Shown: positions 9,464-19,200 of the stretch, piece by piece
How positions within the stretch are numbered: position 1 is the stretch's first letter
Layout: each line of letters opens with the position of its first letter
From: Nostoc linckia z4
Lineage (GTDB): Bacteria > Cyanobacteriota > Cyanobacteriia > Cyanobacteriales > Nostocaceae
Assembly: GCF_002608075.1 (NCBI RefSeq)
Contig: NZ_LAHA01000021.1
Span: 62,001 to 126,000 of the forward strand
Length of the DNA stretch: 64,000 nt
Direction of reading: 5' to 3'
Translations under genes and position numbers: made by a program
Notes under the pieces: generated by a model
The model's input: only the letters and a program-made list of their open reading frames with translations
Databases searched by the model: none
What the model was told of the DNA's origin: nothing

Positions 9464-10510
9464 ATGAAATTCAGCGAAATCCTACACCAGTTTGGCGATG
9501 CAGCTACGGGTCATAGCTTAAGTGTCAATCCAAAGCACGATCCAGAAATTACCGGAGTAGCGGCTATTGATGAGGCTAATAACGGTAATCTCAGCTACGT
9601 GGAGGGAGCAAAATTTGGATCTTCCATTGCCAAGACCAATGCTAGCGCTTTAATTTTGCCCCAGGATGAAAAGTTACAGGCCGTGGCCCAAGAGCGTGGT
9701 ATTGTTTGGCTCAGCACTCCAGAACCACGATTATTGTTTGCTAAAGCGATCGCAATTTTTTACCAGCCATATCGCCCACTCCCAGAAATTCATCAAAGCG
9801 CTGTGATTCACTCCACTGCCAAAATTGGTAACGATGTTTATATTGGCCCTCACGTTGTGATTGAACAAGGGGTGGAAGTTGGTAATGGCGCAATTATCCA
9901 TCCGAATGTGGTGGTTTATCCAGATGTGAAAATAGGCGATCGCACTATCTTACACGCCAATTGCACTATTCACGAACGCACACAAATAGGTGCAGATTGC
10001 GTAATTCATAGTGGCGCTGTCATCGGTGCAGAAGGCTTTGGTTTCGTTCCCACCCGCACTGGTTGGTTCAAAATGGAACAATCCGGCTACACAATCTTAG
10101 AAGATGGTGTAGTGGTTGGCTGCAACAGCGGCATTGACCGCCCAGCGGTGGGAGAAACACGGGTAGGCCGCAACACAGTAATCGACAACTTAGTGCAAAT
10201 CGGTCATGGTAGCCAGATTGGTGCTGGTTGTGCCATCGCAGGTCAAGCCGGCATGGCCGGGGGTGTCAAACTGGGGAATCGCGTTATTTTAGCTGGACAA
10301 GTGGGAATTGCCAATCAAGTGAAGATCGGAGATGGGGCAATTGCATCCGCTCAAACTGGAATTCACAGCGATGTTCCACCAGGGGAAATCATCTCTGGAA
10401 CTCCCGCAGTTCCCCATAAGTTATATCTCAAGGTATCTGCTATTTATAGTCGTTTGCCAGATATTTATCAATCATTGAAAGAATTGCAACGTAAATTTAA
10501 CAATAGCTAG
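9464..10510 (+). CDS. lpxD: UDP-3-O-acylglucosamine N-acyltransferase
   Basis: LpxD adds the second acyl chain to UDP-3-O-acyl-glucosamine, the third step of lipid A synthesis, using acyl-ACP. The N-terminal uridine-binding domain (to about 100) is followed by a left-handed beta-helix of hexapeptide repeats (IGNDVYIGPHVVIEQGVEVG and later). The expected catalytic His lies in QIGHGSQIG, and an LpxD-typical EGFGFVP loop is present. I use the ATG at 9464 (MKFSEIL). An upstream TTG at 9449 has no clear ribosome site. At about 348 residues it has normal length. acpP and fabF, which act on the same acyl carrier, follow within 2 kb. Confidence 0.93.
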   Translation: MKFSEILHQFGDAATGHSLSVNPKHDPEITGVAAIDEANNGNLSYVEGAKFGSSIAKTNASALILPQDEKLQAVAQERGIVWLSTPEPRLLFAKAIAIFYQPYRPLPEIHQSAVIHSTAKIGNDVYIGPHVVIEQGVEVGNGAIIHPNVVVYPDVKIGDRTILHANCTIHERTQIGADCVIHSGAVIGAEGFGFVPTRTGWFKMEQSGYTILEDGVVVGCNSGIDRPAVGETRVGRNTVIDNLVQIGHGSQIGAGCAIAGQAGMAGGVKLGNRVILAGQVGIANQVKIGDGAIASAQTGIHSDVPPGEIISGTPAVPHKLYLKVSAIYSRLPDIYQSLKELQRKFNNS

Positions 10511-10518
10511 TAGAAGTC

Positions 10519-10790
10519 ATTGGGCATTGGGCATTGGGCATAGGGCATGGGGCATTGGGAGTTAGGAGTTAGGAGTTAAGAGTTATTCTTCCCCTACCTC
10601 AAAAGCCTCCCTCATCTCCCACCCTGTGGGTTCGCGCTAGCGTCTCTCAAAGAGAAGCTAAAGCTACATCTCCCCATCTCCCCATCTCCCTAGTCCCCTA
10701 GTCTCCCCATCTCCCCATCTCCCCATCTCCCTAGTCCCCAGTCCCCATTTTTAAAGCAGGTCTATTACCAAAGGACTAATGACTATTGAC
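10519..10790. repeat. STRR block including 52-bp repeat copy 2
   Basis: Runs of GGGCATT (10521 onward), GTTAGGA, and CTCCCCAT surround the second copy of the 52-bp repeat at 10623-10674. There is no gene. Confidence 0.9.
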
Positions 10791-10792
10791 CA

Positions 10793-11701
10793 TCAAAAAA
10801 AGCCCAATTTCTCTAACACTGGCTTTGTAGAAACAACGTGACGCTCTAAACCCAGTTCTTTGGGACTGACTCCAACAGCCAAAGCTATTAACTGGGGTAA
10901 ATGTAACACTGGTAAACCTAGCCGTTGTTCAATTACCTTTTCTACCTCTGGCTGGCGGGAATCTAAATTTAAATGGCACAGAGGACAAGGTGTCACTATA
11001 CAGTCAGCACCAGCAGCTAAGGCTTCTTGAATATGCATCCCTGCCATTTTGAAAGATTGGGTAGTGGCATAACTAGAAAGCGGCCAACCACAACATTGTG
11101 TCCGACCTTGGTAATAAATTGGTGTTGCACCCACCGCCCGAAAAACATTTTCCATTGCTTCTGGTTGGAAAGGGTCATCATAGGGCATGGACTTTTGAGC
11201 GCGGAGAAGATAACAGCCATAAAAAGCCGCGCATTTTAAATTAGTTAATTTCCGAGTCACGCGTTTGGTAATTTCCTCTAAACCGTAATCTGTTACCAAG
11301 GCGTAGAGGAGATGTTTGACATCAGTGCTACCGCGATAAGGCGAACAGCCTTCTTGGTGCAGCAAGCCATTAACTCGTTCGATGTAGCTAGGATTGCTAG
11401 TTTGGCATTCCTTGAGATGTTCGTTGACGTGGCCGATAACACCTTGACAAGTGCTGCAATGGGTAAGTAACGGCAGATTTAATTCTTCTGCTAGGGCAAT
11501 ATTTCTGGCGTTGACTGTATCTTCCAGGAGTTGGGAATCTTCTTTAAAAGTGCCAGAACCACAGCAAGCGGCTTTTTTGAGTTCAACTAGTTGAATGCCC
11601 AGTGCTTGAGTCAGGGCTTGAGTTGACTGATAAAGTTCTCGACATGCTCCTTGAGCAACACAGCCAGGAAAGTAAGCGTATTTCAGTGTCTGAGATAGCA
11701 T
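10793..11701 (-). CDS. CCG-domain protein, HdrB / SdhC (SdhE-type) like
   Basis: A 302-residue protein with two cysteine-rich CCG domains. The first has FPGCVAQGAC, AACCGSG and HCSTCQ. The second has FYGCYLL, TQCCGWP and TPCPLCH. Such domains bind non-cubane or paired iron-sulphur clusters in heterodisulphide reductase subunit B and in the membrane-associating subunit of E-type succinate dehydrogenases. In cyanobacteria the protein is often annotated as SdhC, and I infer an electron-transfer role. No other reductase or sdh subunit is nearby. It diverges from acpP across a 256-bp spacer. Confidence 0.85.
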   Translation of the reverse strand: MLSQTLKYAYFPGCVAQGACRELYQSTQALTQALGIQLVELKKAACCGSGTFKEDSQLLEDTVNARNIALAEELNLPLLTHCSTCQGVIGHVNEHLKECQTSNPSYIERVNGLLHQEGCSPYRGSTDVKHLLYALVTDYGLEEITKRVTRKLTNLKCAAFYGCYLLRAQKSMPYDDPFQPEAMENVFRAVGATPIYYQGRTQCCGWPLSSYATTQSFKMAGMHIQEALAAGADCIVTPCPLCHLNLDSRQPEVEKVIEQRLGLPVLHLPQLIALAVGVSPKELGLERHVVSTKPVLEKLGFF

Positions 11702-11957
11702 ATAACTATAGTTTGGATTAGAGCGATCGCTCTAGACAATAATCAATCAGTAAACAAAAGCATTTACATGGTGTTGGTGATGGCGGATCGCACCCTACTG
11801 TTGAGCTGTTCAAAGAAAACCGAGGGGGCAGCAGTTTTCTAACAGAAAAACCGTTGGCAGTGTACGGGCGATCGCGCTTGACGATAAGATGTATATGCTC
11901 AAAAAAATGTCTCCTATAATGAGCAGATTCTAGCAATTAGTTAAGGACTTGATATCC

Positions 11958-12212
11958 ATGAGCCAAACGGAACTTTTTGAAAAAGTTAAAACAATCGTTG
12001 CCGAACAACTTAGCCTTGACGAGAATACCGAAATCAAACCAGAATCCACATTTATGGAAGATTTAGGTGCGGATTCCTTAGATACGGTTGAATTAGTAAT
12101 GGCTTTGGAAGAAGAATTTGATATTGAAATTCCCGACGAAGCTGCCGAGGGAATTTTAACAGTCCAAGACGCTGTAAATTACATTAGCAACAAAGTTACC
12201 ACATCAGCTTAA
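11958..12212 (+). CDS. acpP: Acyl carrier protein
   Basis: An 84-residue acidic four-helix protein with the phosphopantetheine attachment motif GADSLDTVE (Ser40). It carries growing acyl chains for fatty acid synthesis and supplies LpxD and acyl-ACP reductase. The ATG at 11958 is preceded by AAGGA, and an in-frame TTG at 11949 is less likely. fabF follows on the same strand after about 225 bp, the usual cyanobacterial acpP-fabF order. Confidence 0.98.
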   Translation: MSQTELFEKVKTIVAEQLSLDENTEIKPESTFMEDLGADSLDTVELVMALEEEFDIEIPDEAAEGILTVQDAVNYISNKVTTSA

Positions 12213-12437
12213 CTGACAGTTGGGGATTGGGGATTGGGGATTGGGAAGATTTTTCTCTTGCACCTAGTCACCAGTACCTAGTTGCTAATCTCAAATTATT
12301 TGCCTGCTTCGTATTCAAAGTTCTGTTCGCCCTTGGCGTTGCCGCAGACAGACCCTCACAAGCACGGCGAATCGCTACTTCATACGCTGGACGCCGGCGC
12401 ACCGACTTTTCGCTTTTTCGCCACCTTTAACTGAATC
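12213..12437. repeat. acpP-fabF spacer with GGGGATT repeat and dispersed motif
   Basis: A short GGGGATT run lies at 12222-12246. The AAGTTCTGTTCG block near 12318 recurs near 43287. An ORF crosses the spacer but is made of repeat sequence and was not called. Confidence 0.6.
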
Positions 12438-13688
12438 ATGACAGATATTACACGTAAACGCGTTGTTGTAACTGGTGTTGGCGCGATTACACCTATTGGT
12501 AACACAGCAACAGAATATTGGGATGGATTACTGAGTGGACGCAATGGCATTGACTACATCACATTTTTTGATGCATCTCGCCATGACTGCCGCATCGCTG
12601 GTGAAGTGAAAAACTTCGATCCACATGATTACTTGGAGCGCAAAGAGGCCAAGCGCATGGATCGATTTGCCCAATTTGCGGTTGCGGGAGCAAAACAAGC
12701 TATATCTGACGCGCAGTTAGTTATCAATGACTTAAACGCGGAACAGGTGGGTGTCATGATCGGTTCTGGCATTGGTGGCATCAAAGTATTAGAAGACCAG
12801 CAAACTATCTACCTCAATCGCGGCCCCGATCGCTGTAGTCCATTTATGATACCGATGATGATTGCCAATATGGCAGCAGGACTCACAGCAATTCACACAG
12901 GGGCTAAAGGGCCAAATTCCTGTGCTGTTACAGCCTGCGCCGCAGGCTCCAACGCCATCGGAGATGCTTTTCGCTTAATTCAAGGGGGATATGCCCAAGC
13001 AATGATTTGTGGCGGTACAGAGGCGGCTGTCACACCATTGTCTGTGGCTGGATTTGCTGCCTGTAAGGCACTTTCTTTCCGCAATGATGACCCAGCACAT
13101 GCTTGCCGCCCCTTTGACCGCCATCGCGACGGATTTGTTTTGGGTGAAGGTGCAGGGATTTTAATTTTAGAAGAACTGCAACACGCCATCGCTCGTGGCG
13201 CTCACATTTATGCCGAAATGATTGGCTATGGTATGACCTGTGACGCTTACCATATAACTTCCCCCGTACCCGGTGGACTAGGTGCAGCAAGAGCCATAGA
13301 ACTCGCTCTCAAGGATGCAGGAATAACTCCCGAACAAATCAGCTACATCAATGCCCACGGCACTAGCACCCCAGCTAACGATTCAACTGAAACCTCAGCC
13401 ATTAAAAAAGCTTTGGGAGAACATGCTTATCAAGTGGCAATCAGTTCCACCAAATCAATGACAGGTCATCTATTGGGCGGTTCTGGAGGTATTGAAGCAG
13501 TGGCAACGGTACTAGCCATCGCTAACGACCGAATTCCTCCAACAATCAACCTCGAAAATCCCGATCCAGAATGTGACCTAGATTACGTACCAAACTCTAG
13601 CCGCACTCAAAAAGTTGAAGTGGCACTATCCAATTCCTTTGGGTTTGGCGGTCATAATGTCACATTAGCCTTTAAGAAATACCTTTAA
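12438..13688 (+). CDS. fabF: Beta-ketoacyl-ACP synthase II
   Basis: A 416-residue thiolase-fold condensing enzyme of elongation in fatty acid synthesis. The nucleophile is Cys167 in TACAAGSN, and the catalytic histidines lie in NAHGTSTPAND and SMTGHLLGG. The Gly-rich C-terminal loop NSFGFGGHN is present. Length is normal for FabF. It sits downstream of acpP, its substrate carrier. Confidence 0.97.
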   Translation: MTDITRKRVVVTGVGAITPIGNTATEYWDGLLSGRNGIDYITFFDASRHDCRIAGEVKNFDPHDYLERKEAKRMDRFAQFAVAGAKQAISDAQLVINDLNAEQVGVMIGSGIGGIKVLEDQQTIYLNRGPDRCSPFMIPMMIANMAAGLTAIHTGAKGPNSCAVTACAAGSNAIGDAFRLIQGGYAQAMICGGTEAAVTPLSVAGFAACKALSFRNDDPAHACRPFDRHRDGFVLGEGAGILILEELQHAIARGAHIYAEMIGYGMTCDAYHITSPVPGGLGAARAIELALKDAGITPEQISYINAHGTSTPANDSTETSAIKKALGEHAYQVAISSTKSMTGHLLGGSGGIEAVATVLAIANDRIPPTINLENPDPECDLDYVPNSSRTQKVEVALSNSFGFGGHNVTLAFKKYL

Positions 13689-13692
13689 AACA

Positions 13693-13798
13693 AGTTAGAA
13701 GTTAGGAGTTGGGAGTTAGGAGTTAGGAGTTAGGAGTTAGGAGTTATTCTCTTTCTCATCTCTCCATGCCCTATGCCCCATGCCCCATACCCAGTACC
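13693..13798. repeat. 7-bp STRR array (GTTAGGA) and CCCATGC run
   Basis: About seven GTTAGGA/GTTGGGA units follow the fabF stop, then ATGCCCC-type units to 13798. The rest of the spacer up to tktA contains a CTGTTAA array at about 14010-14038 and no gene. Confidence 0.9.
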
Positions 13799-14111
13799 AA
13801 AAGTACCATAGATATCATTCTGATGTGGGGCAAGGGTTCAAGATGACCCAATTATCAGCTTGATTTATCACCAGAAACTCAGGACATCCCGCTTGTCCAT
13901 CGACGATCGAGAATGGGATGATGATGATACTGTGGGAATTTTGATCGGTGTCAGTTATCAATGAACAGTTACCACGTTTATATGGGAAACTCAAATCCTA
14001 ATTAATAAAACTGTTAACTGTTAACTGTTAACTGTTAGCTAGTGAAAAATCAACCCAACATAGAGTGAGAAGCTCAAAGAGTGCTAACCCGTCGTTAAAA
14101 ACAATCATATT

Positions 14112-16124
14112 ATGGCTGTTGCAACCCAATCCCTCGAAGAACTTTGTATTAACTCGATCCGCTTCTTGGCTATTGACGCCGTAGAAAAGGCAAAATCGGG
14201 ACACCCAGGGCTGCCGATGGGCGCGGCTCCCATGGCCTTTGTACTATGGGATCGCTTTTTGCGGTTTAATCCCAAAAATCCCAAATGGTTTAACCGCGAT
14301 CGCTTTGTCTTGTCCGCCGGCCATGGCTCGATGTTGCAGTATGCCCTGCTATATCTAGCAGGCTTCGACAGCGTAACGATTGAAGATATCAAGCAATTCC
14401 GTCAATGGGAATCAAAAACTCCCGGACACCCGGAAAACTTTGTCACTGAGGGCGTGGAAGTCACCACTGGCCCGCTAGGTCAAGGAATTGCCAACGGAGT
14501 CGGTTTGGCGATCGCAGAAGCACACCTCGCCGCTAAATACAATAAACCCGATGCCAAAATTGTTGACCATTACACCTACGTAATCTTAGGTGATGGTTGC
14601 AACATGGAAGGAATTTCCGGTGAAGCTTGTTCTTTCGCAGGACACTTGGGATTAGGCAAACTCATCGCTCTGTACGACGACAACCACATTTCCATCGACG
14701 GTTCCACAGATGTGGCATTTACTGAAGATGTTTCCAAGCGGTTTGAAGCTTACGGTTGGCATATCCAACACGTCAAAGAAGGTAACACTGACCTAGAAGC
14801 GATCGCCAAAGCAATTGAAGCAGCCAAAGCTGTCACCGATAAACCTTCTTTTATTAAGGTCACAACCACCATCGGTTACGGTTCCCCCAATAAAGCAAAC
14901 ACCGCCGGCGTTCACGGTGCTGCTTTGGGTGGAGACGAAATAGCACTGACTCGTAAAAACTTGGGTTGGGAATACGAGCCATTTGTAATTCCCCAAGACG
15001 TTCTTGACCATACACGCAAAGCAGTGGAACGTGGCGCAGGCTATGAAGACGAGTGGAACAAAGTATTTGCTGACTACAAAGCGAAGTATCCCCAAGAAGC
15101 AGCCGAATTTGAACGCTATGTAACCAGTAAACTGCCTGATGGTTGGGATAAAGTCCTACCCACCTACACAGCAGAAGACAAAGCAGCGCCTACCCGCAAA
15201 CACTCGGAAACCTGCCTCAACAAGCTAGCAGCAGTTTTACCTGAGTTAATCGGTGGTTCTGCTGACTTGACTCACTCCAACCTGACCGAAATCAAGGGTA
15301 AAGGTGACTTCCAAAAAGGGCAATACCAAAACCCCAATATCCACTTTGGTGTCCGGGAACACGGTATGGGTGCCATCTGTAATGGTATCGCGTTGCATGG
15401 TTCGGGATTAATTCCCTACGGTGCGACCTTCTTGATCTTCACAGACTACATGCGTGCTGCCATCCGCTTATCCGCCCTATCTCAAGCCGGGGTGATTTGG
15501 GTGATGACTCACGACTCCATCGGACAAGGTGAAGATGGCCCCACCCACCAACCCATCGAAACCCTAGCTTCTCTACGGGCTATTCCTAACCTGACGGTAC
15601 TTCGTCCCGCAGACGGAACAGAAACCTCTGGTGCTTATAAAGTAGCAGTTGAAAGAGCAAAGGAAAATGCTCCTACTTTGTTGGCATTCACCCGTCAAAA
15701 CGTCCCCAATTTGGCAGGTACTTCCATTGAAGGTGTTGCCAAGGGTGGTTACACAGTAGTGGATTCCGACGGTACACCAGAGTTGATTATAATTGCCACT
15801 GGTTCAGAATTGAGCCTCGCCGTCACCGCAGCTGAGAAACTCACAGCCGAAGGCAAGAAAGTGCGTGTTGTTTCCCTACCTGCGTGGGATTTGTTTGAAG
15901 CACAAGACGCAGCTTACAAAGAGTCTGTATTGCCAAAAGCCGTTACCAAGCGCTTGGCTGTGGAAGCTGGCTCTAGTTTCGGTTGGCATAAGTATGTAGG
16001 TACTGAAGGCGATACCGTCACTATTGATCGCTTTGGTGCTTCTGCTCCTGGCGGTGTTTGTTTAGAGAAGTTTGGTTTTAGCGTTGATAATGTGTTAGCT
16101 AAAGCTAAGCAATTATTGGGTTAA
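14112..16124 (+). CDS. tktA: Transketolase
   Basis: A 670-residue thiamine-diphosphate enzyme of the Calvin cycle and pentose phosphate pathway, moving two-carbon units between sugar phosphates. The N-terminal ThDP domain shows [24 protein letters not shown] and GDGCNMEG. The central Pyr domain shows [14 protein letters not shown] and [16 protein letters not shown]. The C-terminal domain shows ATGSELSLA. It ends at a strong terminator, so it is probably a single-gene unit. Confidence 0.98.
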   Translation: MAVATQSLEELCINSIRFLAIDAVEKAKSGHPGLPMGAAPMAFVLWDRFLRFNPKNPKWFNRDRFVLSAGHGSMLQYALLYLAGFDSVTIEDIKQFRQWESKTPGHPENFVTEGVEVTTGPLGQGIANGVGLAIAEAHLAAKYNKPDAKIVDHYTYVILGDGCNMEGISGEACSFAGHLGLGKLIALYDDNHISIDGSTDVAFTEDVSKRFEAYGWHIQHVKEGNTDLEAIAKAIEAAKAVTDKPSFIKVTTTIGYGSPNKANTAGVHGAALGGDEIALTRKNLGWEYEPFVIPQDVLDHTRKAVERGAGYEDEWNKVFADYKAKYPQEAAEFERYVTSKLPDGWDKVLPTYTAEDKAAPTRKHSETCLNKLAAVLPELIGGSADLTHSNLTEIKGKGDFQKGQYQNPNIHFGVREHGMGAICNGIALHGSGLIPYGATFLIFTDYMRAAIRLSALSQAGVIWVMTHDSIGQGEDGPTHQPIETLASLRAIPNLTVLRPADGTETSGAYKVAVERAKENAPTLLAFTRQNVPNLAGTSIEGVAKGGYTVVDSDGTPELIIIATGSELSLAVTAAEKLTAEGKKVRVVSLPAWDLFEAQDAAYKESVLPKAVTKRLAVEAGSSFGWHKYVGTEGDTVTIDRFGASAPGGVCLEKFGFSVDNVLAKAKQLLG

Positions 16125-16156
16125 TAGCAACAGAATATTCTTTTAATCTTTTGTGG

Positions 16157-16190
16157 GGTGGGCCGAAAAGCCCGCCTTTTTTTGTTTTTT
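16157..16190 (+). terminator. Rho-independent terminator of tktA
   Basis: The stem GGTGGGC/GCCCGCC with a CGAAAA loop is followed by a T-rich run, about 33 bp after the tktA stop. Confidence 0.9.
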
Positions 16191-16280
16191 AACGCAGAGG
16201 AGCGCCAAGGTAAGCGCAGAGGTTCACTGAGGGCAATTGTTTATAATTGGAGTAATTTAGTAAATCATTGGGAGGAAGTT

Positions 16281-16574
16281 ATGCAGGAAATTTCAAGCCA
16301 AAGAAATGTCTTAATTGCTCGAATATTACCAATTGTAGAAAAATTGTTTCAAGATAATAATTTATATCAATTGAAATTAGACAAACAAGAAATGGTAGAA
16401 ATGTTAGTAAATATGTTTGGGCAGTTTACACCAGAAGAAATGAAAGCTATTACTGAACATGAACTGACACGTAGAATTGATAAGATTCTTGTCGTAGAAG
16501 CTGTTTCTGGTACGTTAAATGATTTGACGCCGGAGCAAATCAAAATGTACGATGAAGCGGTAAAACGAAAATAG
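16281..16574 (+). CDS. Probable antitoxin partner of VapC
   Basis: A 97-residue, charged, helical protein directly upstream of a PIN-domain toxin. The ATG at 16281 has a near-consensus GGAGGAAG ribosome site. A longer in-frame ORF begins at 16158 but runs through the tktA terminator, so it is not used. No AbrB, RHH or Phd motif is visible. The sequence (EMVEMLVNMFGQFTPEEMKA) is not a type I recognise, so the antitoxin role rests on position and size. Confidence 0.65.
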   Translation: MQEISSQRNVLIARILPIVEKLFQDNNLYQLKLDKQEMVEMLVNMFGQFTPEEMKAITEHELTRRIDKILVVEAVSGTLNDLTPEQIKMYDEAVKRK

Positions 16575-16579
16575 AGCCA

Positions 16580-16990
16580 GTGACTTATTTATTAGATACA
16601 AATATTGTTAGTTACATTTTAAGGAGAAATGTAACTGTTGGTAGTAAACTACGAGATGCTAATCGTTCAGGACAAGAAGTCTTTATCAGCTGCATAACTT
16701 ATTATGAAGTTAAAAGAGGACTTTTGTATGCAAATGCCACGAAGCAGCTAGCGGATTTTAATGCATTTTCTAGAAAATATGAAATTTTATTTTTGGATGA
16801 TATAGAAATTATTGAAAAAGCTTGCGAGATTCATGTGGATTTACAACGCAGGGGTTTGACGATACAAGAACAAGATATATTGATTGCGGCTACTGCGATC
16901 GCACGCGGTTTAATTCTGGTTTCTAATGATTATGATTTACAGAGAGTACAGGGGATTAATTTAGAAAACTGGTCGCAAACTGATTCTTAA
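16580..16990 (+). CDS. vapC: VapC-type PIN-domain ribonuclease toxin
   Basis: A 136-residue PIN domain with the acidic metal-binding set: Asp6 (LLDTNIV), Glu43 (YYEVKRG), Asp99 (QEQDILIAATA) and Asp117 (SNDYD). VapC toxins are Mg-dependent RNases that cut tRNA or rRNA. It starts at GTG five bases after the upstream antitoxin-like gene, so the two are translationally linked. Codons are AT-rich compared with tktA, which fits a mobile addiction module. Confidence 0.88.
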   Translation: MTYLLDTNIVSYILRRNVTVGSKLRDANRSGQEVFISCITYYEVKRGLLYANATKQLADFNAFSRKYEILFLDDIEIIEKACEIHVDLQRRGLTIQEQDILIAATAIARGLILVSNDYDLQRVQGINLENWSQTDS

Positions 16991-17002
16991 AAAATTTGTA
17001 TT

Positions 17003-17539
17003 ATGGATAATGCTTCTTTGCCTCAAAAAGATTTACGATTAAACATTACTTTTTTCGGAGGAATTGTAATTGGGGTAATCAATGCAACTCTAGCGATTCA
17101 TTTAATGAAGGAAATTAGTAATCTAAATTTAGCTATCACAGGAATAAAATTAGGAGCCATACTTGTAATTTTGACTGTACTTATTATTTGGAATATACAG
17201 TGGATTTTTAAAAATAATTTTTATATTAATATATTTTCTTGGTTGGTATTAGCCTTGACTAAAGGAACAATAGTAGCGCTAATTCTTGAAGATAGAATTG
17301 GAACTATACTTGCAGCAGGCTTAACATTTGGTATTGTGCTAATGACTGTTGCTTTAACTTTAATTGGTTATGTTTCTCTTGGTATTTTATCTATTGGTTT
17401 TTTTCCTAGATGTGTGATTTGGGTCAATTCGTTTGACGCTATTAGAGTATTTTTGATTACTCTGGCAGTAAAGCTGGTAGTAATTATTTGTTTTCACGGG
17501 ATTGATATACAGAGAATAAACTCTTATTTGTTTTGGTAA
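17003..17539 (+). CDS. Small multi-pass membrane protein, unknown
   Basis: A 178-residue protein with about five hydrophobic segments (for example FFGGIVIGVINATLAIHL and LAAGLTFGIVLMTVALTLIG). It begins 12 bp after vapC on the same strand and has similar AT-rich codons. It may belong to the same transferred segment. No conserved motif is recognised. Confidence 0.65.
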   Translation: MDNASLPQKDLRLNITFFGGIVIGVINATLAIHLMKEISNLNLAITGIKLGAILVILTVLIIWNIQWIFKNNFYINIFSWLVLALTKGTIVALILEDRIGTILAAGLTFGIVLMTVALTLIGYVSLGILSIGFFPRCVIWVNSFDAIRVFLITLAVKLVVIICFHGIDIQRINSYLFW

Positions 17540-17603
17540 GCGCCGCAGCCAACTACAAAAAATGCCATATTACTTATTAACCCCCCACATCTAGGAGGTT
17601 CCC

Positions 17604-18311
17604 ATGACCTCAGCACAAACACCACTCGGCATTGAATCAACGCTACCAGACCATACTCAGCTACCAGAATCTGACGGCAAATTTGTGAAAAACCTGCAAG
17701 AACATCCTCAAAGCATATTGCTGACAGATTCTATTGAACCAATCTTGCAGAAATTACATCCCGATGCACAATATTGCATTGGACAAGATAGTGGTATCTA
17801 TTGGCGAATTACTGAACCGACAGAAAAAGACGCCGAAGCACCAGACTGGTTTTATGTGCCAAATGTCCCGCCGACTTTAAATGGTGAAGTACGCCGTTCT
17901 TATGTATTGTGGCAAGAATACGTTGCACCTTTAATTGTCTTAGAATTTGTCTGTGGTAATGGTGACGAAGAACGAGATAAAACACCAATTACAGGTAAGC
18001 TTTGGGTTTATGAGCAAGCAATTAGAGTTCCCTTTTATGGCATTTATGAAGTGAAGAAAGCTAATGTCCAGGTGTATCAATTGCTCAGAGGCGAATATCA
18101 ACTAGTACCTGCCAACGATCGCGGACATTATCCCATTGAACCAATGGCTGTAGAATTGGGAATCTGGCAAGGTCGCTATCAAAATCTCGAATTACCTTGG
18201 TTGCGCTGGTGGGATAATGAAGGTAATTTGCTACAAACAGGGTGGGAGCGTTCAGAACGCTTGGCTGCTAAGCTCAGAGAATTAAACATTAACCCTGATG
18301 AGTTAGTTTAA
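17604..18311 (+). CDS. Uma2 family endonuclease-like protein
   Basis: A 235-residue protein of the Uma2 (DUF820) family, a PD-(D/E)XK-fold group that is greatly expanded in cyanobacteria. Visible features are EAPDWFYVPNVPP, IVLEFVCGNGDEERD and the later YEQAIRVPFYGIYE. The ATG is preceded by CTAGGAGG at good spacing. The biological role of these proteins is unsettled. It ends with a helical C-terminus (SERLAAKLRELNINPDEL), as is common in the family. Confidence 0.85.
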   Translation: MTSAQTPLGIESTLPDHTQLPESDGKFVKNLQEHPQSILLTDSIEPILQKLHPDAQYCIGQDSGIYWRITEPTEKDAEAPDWFYVPNVPPTLNGEVRRSYVLWQEYVAPLIVLEFVCGNGDEERDKTPITGKLWVYEQAIRVPFYGIYEVKKANVQVYQLLRGEYQLVPANDRGHYPIEPMAVELGIWQGRYQNLELPWLRWWDNEGNLLQTGWERSERLAAKLRELNINPDELV

Positions 18312-18642
18312 ATATTTTGGCATACCTTGAGATAGATACGGTAAACACTACCCGATTTAGCATTACAAATCAAACTTGCATCTCCGAAAACTTTATTACA
18401 TATTTAGTTGATTTTGTCAATGGGTAGTCCCCAGAATTACCTACTAAATAGCCAAAGCTTTCTCTAGACTGAGGAGAATTTCATGCTTTAAGTAGAAGTA
18501 ATTATGACTTTGTAAATGTCATGATGTATGTGTTCTCAAACAAGAAATAGTTGCTGTTGTGCAAACGAAAAAATCAGATTTTGTCTGACTCCAGTAACTT
18601 TGAACTTTATTCAATTGTTTGATGTTTTGAGAAGGTAACACA
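18312..18642. other. Spacer with no recognised gene
   Basis: This AT-rich spacer between the Uma2 gene and the glycine-zipper gene presumably contains the latter's promoter. I see no clear element. Confidence 0.5.
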
Positions 18643-19035
18643 ATGAACATAATCCTAAAACGCACACTTCTACCCAGCCTCATGGCTGCAAGTTTAGCCG
18701 GTGTTACTTTAGTACCTGCTGAACAAGCTGCTGCCGACGATCGAGTACTACGCGATATCGGTATCGGGGCTGCTACCAATGTGGTAACCGGAGCGATTAG
18801 AGGAAATGGTGATTTCTTAGGTAATGCTGTTAAGGGTGGTGCCACTGGTGCAGCTGTAAATGGTGCAAACGGCCTCAGAAGGGATCGAAATAACCGCAAC
18901 GCCGCTCAAGATATCGGTGTTGGCGCAGGTGCTAGCGCATTGACCGGTGTAATTACTGGCGATCGCAAAGATACCCTGGGTAATGCTATTGACGGTGCTG
19001 CTGTAGGTGGAGCAATCCATCTCCTTACCAAATAA
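18643..19035 (+). CDS. Secreted glycine-zipper protein with internal duplication
   Basis: A 130-residue protein with a signal peptide (cleavage likely after EQAAA or nearby) and two related halves. The first reads RDIGIGAATNVVTGAIRG...LGNAVKGGATGAA, the second QDIGVGAGASALTGVITG...LGNAIDGAAVGGA. Regular small-residue spacing suggests glycine-zipper helices that pack in or against the outer membrane. It is followed by a strong hairpin. The function is unknown. Confidence 0.75.
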   Translation: MNIILKRTLLPSLMAASLAGVTLVPAEQAAADDRVLRDIGIGAATNVVTGAIRGNGDFLGNAVKGGATGAAVNGANGLRRDRNNRNAAQDIGVGAGASALTGVITGDRKDTLGNAIDGAAVGGAIHLLTK

Positions 19036-19086
19036 ACATTAAGAACTTATTCCTTCCCTAATTTCTCTCCTTTTAGGATGAGTAGA

Positions 19087-19126
19087 ACCTACCCCCCTTT
19101 CCTAGTAGGAAAGGGGGGTTGTAGGT
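19087..19126. terminator. Strong hairpin, probable bidirectional terminator
   Basis: ACCCCCCTTTCCT pairs with AGGAAAGGGGGGT around a short loop, and flanking CCTAC/GTAGG extends the stem. It lies between the glycine-zipper gene and a convergent small gene. No long T-run follows. Confidence 0.65.
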
Positions 19127-19200
19127 TACATCTTTATTAAGAAATACACTAGATTTCCAAGAAAGTTAAGTAGGGTGTACTGAATTTTGTTTTGTAAAAT

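Noticed and set aside
12227..12430. 67-codon forward ORF between acpP and fabF
   Set aside because: It begins in a GGGGATT repeat and includes a dispersed motif also found near 43287.
16158..16280. N-terminal extension of the VapC antitoxin
   Set aside because: It would start inside the tktA terminator; the ATG at 16281 has a near-consensus ribosome site.
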